Below the pieces are notes generated by a model, which worked only from the letters and a program-made list of their open reading frames with translations, ran no database searches and was not told the DNA's origin. A DNA stretch of 64,000 bases. Source: Cohnella zeiphila (lineage in GTDB: Bacteria; Bacillota; Bacilli; Paenibacillales; Paenibacillaceae). Positions 60,116 through 64,000 of the stretch are shown in pieces. Location: NCBI RefSeq assembly GCF_014212055.1, contig NZ_JACJVO010000032.1:310001-374000 (forward strand), written 5' to 3'. Numbering within the stretch: the first letter of the stretch is position 1; each line of letters starts with the position of its first letter. The translations under genes and the position numbers were made by a program.

Positions 60116-61393
60116 TCACGGCCATTCGTCGATCAGCCGGTCGAGCGCTTGCTTGAACACCCGTTCGACCGCCGGATCGAAAACGGACGGCATGGCGAAG
60201 TAGCGGGTGGATTCGACGCTCTCATATCCGCCTTCCGCGAGCTGCTCCGCGGTGGGGACGTATCCGAACATTCCGTTCGTATAAGCGACGGGCAGGATAC
60301 GTCCCTGCGACAGGCGCCGGATATAAAGCCCGTATTCCACGACGACTTCGGCATTCATGGCAAGCAGCGAGACTTCCTTCGCAAGCCTCCATAACGTTAT
60401 TTCCATCGGCATCGCCTTCTCCGGCGAGGGCCATCTGCTTCGCTGAATCCGATGCCATTCGCCTTCCACTCCGGGAAGCGCCAGGCCGCTTTCCAAGTCG
60501 GCTTTGTCCGGCAGCGCGGCCAAAGGGAGGGAGATCGACTCCGAACGCCACCGCAGCTGGCAGCCGGTCAAGGCTGAGCCCGGCTGTTCCAACGTTCGCA
60601 GAACATCCTCCGCGAACGCCCGCCCGATCTCGACGACGCGCTCATCCGTGCCCCGAATGACGCTTTGCCCGTCCCCCGGATTGATATCGCCGCACGTTCC
60701 TTGCAGAAATCCGGCAACGAGACCTTGGCCGAGCTGTTCCTCTATGGCGTCCATGGCGACCCCGACATATTCCGAAGAAAACCGATTTTCGTTGGTGATC
60801 ACCGGATGGCAGGCATAATGGACAAGCACGGCCTTCGATTGACCGCCGCGCAAGACGTAGGAAATCACGTTTAGCTCATGGTCGGCCGGCCCGGCGACAG
60901 GAGGAAGCTTCCGCAAGCCGCGGCGGTTGATGCCGAGCGCCGACCGGCCGATCCTTCTTTCCGCCCGTACGGGTTCGAGATGGTCATAAGCCCGGCCGAT
61001 TCCGGCCACGATGCGTTCTTCCAGATCGGCCAAGTAGACGGGATCGGGCTCGCCGAGGAAAGACGTGAACAGGCCGCTCGTCTGCGGACCCGAATGCGTA
61101 TGCGTTCCATGCAGCAGAATCGCCGCTTCGTCGATGCCGTAACGTTCTTGAATTCGCCTTTTCAGACCGGGCACCCGGTCGCTTCCCCACCAGATCAGAT
61201 CGGCGGAGATCAGCAAGCTGCGGCGTTCTTCCCCGCCGTCGCGGGAGGCGAAGGCGAAGATTCTCGCCCTTAACGGACGGGAAGCGGAAGCCGCCGGATC
61301 CATCCCGAAGCGCGAGGCGAACCCGGCCAGCGGAACGGGGAAATTCGGCGTAATCTCCATTTTGCAGGTTCCCAGCGCCAGTTCCGTTTCCAT
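60116..61393 (-). CDS. Neutral ceramidase-fold protein
   Basis: A 425-residue protein like the N-terminal part of neutral/alkaline ceramidases. GTCKMEITPNFPVPLAGF opens the fold; HGTHTHSGP and HYACHPVI carry metal histidines. The ceramidase GDVSP active-site serine region reads GDINP, with Asn instead of Ser. No signal peptide. Together with the location this argues for another hydrolase, perhaps on a glycoside or amide of a sugar. AAAGG lies nine bases before the ATG at 61393. Confidence 0.75.
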   Translation of the reverse strand: METELALGTCKMEITPNFPVPLAGFASRFGMDPAASASRPLRARIFAFASRDGGEERRSLLISADLIWWGSDRVPGLKRRIQERYGIDEAAILLHGTHTHSGPQTSGLFTSFLGEPDPVYLADLEERIVAGIGRAYDHLEPVRAERRIGRSALGINRRGLRKLPPVAGPADHELNVISYVLRGGQSKAVLVHYACHPVITNENRFSSEYVGVAMDAIEEQLGQGLVAGFLQGTCGDINPGDGQSVIRGTDERVVEIGRAFAEDVLRTLEQPGSALTGCQLRWRSESISLPLAALPDKADLESGLALPGVEGEWHRIQRSRWPSPEKAMPMEITLWRLAKEVSLLAMNAEVVVEYGLYIRRLSQGRILPVAYTNGMFGYVPTAEQLAEGGYESVESTRYFAMPSVFDPAVERVFKQALDRLIDEWP

Positions 61394-61413
61394 CGTCCTC
61401 ATCCTTTCCGGAT

Positions 61414-61493
61414 ATTGTCCGTCGGTATCACTTTACCGGATTCGGGCGGAGAAAGACGGACAAATCCGCGTTCGAACGTATCAATATTTGTCC
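61414..61493. promoter_or_regulatory. Inverted and repeated ATTTGTCC elements in a divergent promoter region
   Basis: GGACAAAT (61458-61465) and ATTTGTCC (61486-61493) are an inverted pair; ATTGTCC recurs at 61414-61420. In addition GTTGACC occurs at 61508 and 61530, 22 bases apart. The region lies between the divergent genes at 61393 and 61582 and fits AraC-type control. Confidence 0.35.
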
Positions 61494-61581
61494 GGTCTTG
61501 AAGCGCCGTTGACCGGGTTCGCCGTCTGGGTTGACCTACAATGAAGTTGGAAGAAGCTTGCAACCTGCGAGGAGGAGAACC

Positions 61582-63693
61582 ATGACAACCGCAACATCGT
61601 GGCACGAGCGGCCGCTGCGCATCGTCGACTTCATTCCGCCCGCTCCTGACCGGTACGAAGCGCTGGATATGGCCGAGCAAGCGGCCGTTCGGAGCGAGCT
61701 CGGCTTTAATGCCGAGCATATCGAGGTCCATGACGTTTCGCTGGGCGAGTCGGGCATTACGTTTTATCCTTCGGAATTTGCGGTCGAGAACCGGAAAGAT
61801 TTGTTGACGGAAATCGCGAGCCGGAACGGCGCTTCCGGCGTGAAGACGATCGTTTATTTCAACGTGCATTGGCTGTCGCCTTCCCTGTCGGAAGTAAAGC
61901 CGGAGTGGCTGCAGCGCGATTCCGCGGGCGAGGTCATTCCGAGCGCTTACGGACAGGGCGGATATTCCTGCATCAACTCGCCGTTCCGGGAATATGCGTT
62001 CGGAACGATCCGGACGCTGGCGAAGCACCGGATTGACGGAATCTTTCTCGATGGGCCGATTTTCCGGGAGGACGGCTGCTACTGCGAGGCTTGCCGCCAA
62101 CAATTCCAGGATGAATACGGCTATGAGCCGCCGGTCGGCGCCGCGATCGCTTCGCGAGAGGACCACGATTGGTTCGGCTTCCGGCGTTCGTCCATCGCCC
62201 GGTTCATGCGCGAAGCCAGGCAGGCGCTGCAAGAGACGAATCCCGGCGCCATCATCTACATGAACAGCCCGCAGCTCGCCCCGAACCGGCTGTGCTGCCG
62301 GGACAATCGCATGACCGTCGCCCACCAGGACATGCTGCTTGCCGAAGGCGGATTTCTGGGCGGCGACCTGCGAACCGTTCCGGTCTGGAAGCCCGCGGCG
62401 ACCGCCATGCTGCTGGAGACGCAGGCCGGGGGCAAGCCCTATTGCGTGGCGATCGCCGGGCGCCTGTCGCCCTGGTCCAGATATTTGCTGACGGCGGCGG
62501 AGACCTGGATCGCGCATGCCATGGCCGTCGCGCACGGGGCCTGGACCTGGTACGGCGTATACAACGACAACAACAAGGACGCCCGGATGCGGACCGTGCG
62601 CGAGATCAACGATTTTCTGGCGGCTCATGAGGAGCATTACACGGGTACCAGATCGGCAGCGCGGGTTGCCCTGCTGTGGTCTTACGCCACGGCCAACTAT
62701 TATCAGACGACGGCGGAGGCCACCGATTTTACCGATGCCAAAAGCCGGCTTCGGCATCTGGACCGGAACGACTCCCGTCAGGCGTTCAACGGCTGGTTCG
62801 ATGCCTTATCGCGAAGCCGCGTGCCGTTCGACGTCATCGACGACACGGCATTGACGGACGGGACGTTGGGGGGCTACGAATTGCTTGTGCTGCCGGGCGC
62901 AAGCTGCATGGCGGCGGCGGACGCCGAGGCGGTTCGCCGGTTCGTGAAGGCCGGCGGCAGGCTGATCGCTACGTTCGATACGTCCTTTTACGACGAGTAC
63001 GGCCATCGTCTCGACGAGCCTTCTCTTGCCGATGTGCTCGGCGTTCGGCAGGTTCGCGGAACGAGGGTCAATGCCTTCGATCATATCGCGGTCGAGGCCG
63101 GGCAAGATCTGTTTGCCGAAATCGATCAAACGCTGGTGCCGTCGGCACTGCTTGGGGTAGAGTGTTCGGTTCGGGAAGGGGCGGACGTCTCCGGGTTCTA
63201 TCGGGAACGCCAGTTGTCCCGTTACTCCGAGCTTCCGGACGCGACTTCCTCTCCTTATATCGTGCGGCATGCTTACGGACAAGGAAGCTGCATCTATTTT
63301 ACCGGCAATGTCGATGGCTTCTACTCGGCTTACGCGCTTCCGGAATATCGCACGCTGTTGGCCAACGCCGTGAGAGAGATGATCGAGCCGGAGCTGGAAT
63401 GCGGCTTCGAGACGGACGTGGCGTCCGTGCATGTGTCCCTGCGGATCAAAGGAGATTCCCTCCTGATCCATCTGGTGAACTATACGGGCTCGATGACCCG
63501 GCCGATGAGCTCCGTTCTGCCGCTGCGGAATGTCCGCATCCGGCTGCGGGAAAGGGACGGTTGGAGCGGGGAATGCACGATTCGCTCCTTGCGCGGAAAT
63601 CGGACGCTGGCCGGAGAACGAAGCGAGGGGACGCTTTCGTTCGTGCTTCCGGTTCTCCACGAATATGAAGCGATCGTCATCGCGAACGATTGA
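61582..63693 (+). CDS. Putative glycoside hydrolase, GHL6 barrel plus GATase-like trimerisation domain
   Basis: A 703-residue soluble protein. Residues 10-370 form a GHL6/alpha-amylase-like barrel, with FNVHWLSPSL, CINSPFREYAFGTIRTLAKH and GIFLDGPIFREDGCYCEACR. Residues 385-600 resemble the beta-galactosidase trimerisation domain (YELLVLPGASCMAAADAEAV, FVKAGGRLIATFDTS). A beta-rich tail follows. No signal peptide. AGGAGGAGAACC precedes the ATG at 61582. It probably cleaves an imported glycoside; the bond is unknown. Confidence 0.78.
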   Translation: MTTATSWHERPLRIVDFIPPAPDRYEALDMAEQAAVRSELGFNAEHIEVHDVSLGESGITFYPSEFAVENRKDLLTEIASRNGASGVKTIVYFNVHWLSPSLSEVKPEWLQRDSAGEVIPSAYGQGGYSCINSPFREYAFGTIRTLAKHRIDGIFLDGPIFREDGCYCEACRQQFQDEYGYEPPVGAAIASREDHDWFGFRRSSIARFMREARQALQETNPGAIIYMNSPQLAPNRLCCRDNRMTVAHQDMLLAEGGFLGGDLRTVPVWKPAATAMLLETQAGGKPYCVAIAGRLSPWSRYLLTAAETWIAHAMAVAHGAWTWYGVYNDNNKDARMRTVREINDFLAAHEEHYTGTRSAARVALLWSYATANYYQTTAEATDFTDAKSRLRHLDRNDSRQAFNGWFDALSRSRVPFDVIDDTALTDGTLGGYELLVLPGASCMAAADAEAVRRFVKAGGRLIATFDTSFYDEYGHRLDEPSLADVLGVRQVRGTRVNAFDHIAVEAGQDLFAEIDQTLVPSALLGVECSVREGADVSGFYRERQLSRYSELPDATSSPYIVRHAYGQGSCIYFTGNVDGFYSAYALPEYRTLLANAVREMIEPELECGFETDVASVHVSLRIKGDSLLIHLVNYTGSMTRPMSSVLPLRNVRIRLRERDGWSGECTIRSLRGNRTLAGERSEGTLSFVLPVLHEYEAIVIAND

Positions 63694-63732
63694 CGGGTAG
63701 AACCGAGTTCGATTTCGCGATATGCTTAAGGT

Positions 63733-64000
63733 ATGAAAAATCTTCTCGTAACGGGCTACCGGGCCCATGAACTCGGCATTTTCAGCCGGAAGCATCCGGG
63801 GATCGCGTCCATTCGGAAAGCGATGGAGGCCAAGCTCGTTCCGCTCGTCGAGGAAGGCTTGGAGTGGGTCATTACGCCCGGCCAGTACGGCGTGGATCTA
63901 TGGGCTTGCGAGACCGTGATCGAGCTGAAGAAGCGTTATCCCTGGCTCAAGCTGTCCATCCTGGCGGCTTACGCCAACCCGGATGAGAAATGGAACGAAG
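63733..64000 (+). CDS. YpsA/DUF1273 family protein (SLOG superfamily), cut by window end
   Basis: The first 89 residues are present. MKNLLVTGYRAHELGIF, then EEGLEWVITPGQYGVDLWA match the start of YpsA-like proteins, which have a Rossmann-like SLOG fold thought to bind a nucleotide or NAD-like ligand. AAGG lies close to the ATG. In Bacillus YpsA is linked to cell division; the rest of the gene lies outside the window. Confidence 0.85.
   Translation, partial: MKNLLVTGYRAHELGIFSRKHPGIASIRKAMEAKLVPLVEEGLEWVITPGQYGVDLWACETVIELKKRYPWLKLSILAAYANPDEKWNE

Overview
The window looks like chromosomal DNA of a high-GC member of the Paenibacillaceae (Cohnella- or Paenibacillus-like). This rests on dense AGGAGG-type ribosome binding sites, an inferred share of TTG and GTG starts, sugar ABC transporters without their own ATPase genes, several AraC regulators, a preQ1-I riboswitch in front of queCDEF and a cobalamin riboswitch in front of a B12 uptake pair. 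No rRNA, tRNA, prophage, insertion sequence or CRISPR array was seen. The taxon is inferred from style and gene content, not from a marker gene.

Layout: 0.3-4.3 kb holds an NADH oxidase operon with three perfect TGTGA-N6-TCACA palindromes upstream, a 51-bp tandem repeat, an MFS exporter and a small membrane protein. 4.4-9.5 kb is a minus-strand operon (Gfo/Idh oxidoreductase, two TIM-barrel sugar isomerases, AraC regulator, MATE exporter). 9.7-13.8 kb holds a SEC-C protein, a chemoreceptor and a NIF3 protein. 13.8-21.7 kb is a minus-strand unit: response regulator, histidine kinase, beta-propeller lipoprotein, solute-binding protein, two permeases and an HlyD-type adaptor. 21.9-25.7 kb has an SDR protein and queCDEF. 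25.9-32.4 kb has a GNAT-PP2C fusion, an NMT1-type ABC transporter, an SPFH protein with a ribbon-helix-helix partner and a small protein. 32.5-40.2 kb is mostly housekeeping (DUF72, ChbG, malic enzyme, DUF975, DedA-PAP2, DUF1904) and a frameshifted Rpn-family gene. 40.3-42.8 kb is a riboswitch-controlled BtuF-BtuC pair. 42.9-46.1 kb has a ROK regulator facing variant nagA and nagB genes.

46.5-63.7 kb is the most interesting part. Three plus-strand operons (oxidoreductase, NodB-like protein, DegT aminotransferase; Lpl-type binding protein and two permeases; DegT aminotransferase, two oxidoreductases, AraC) start at promoters carrying the same operator-like sequence just downstream of the -10 box. 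A related copy lies in the promoter of a GntR-type regulator whose effector domain is a whole ABC solute-binding-protein fold. The genes suggest uptake of an oligosaccharide or amino sugar/cyclitol and its processing by dehydrogenation and transamination, with a ceramidase-fold enzyme and a GHL6-type hydrolase at the end. The pathway and substrate are not established here.

The larger intergenic gaps hold degenerate tandem arrays with a period near 50 bp, another recurring and unexplained feature. The last gene (YpsA/DUF1273) runs off the window end.
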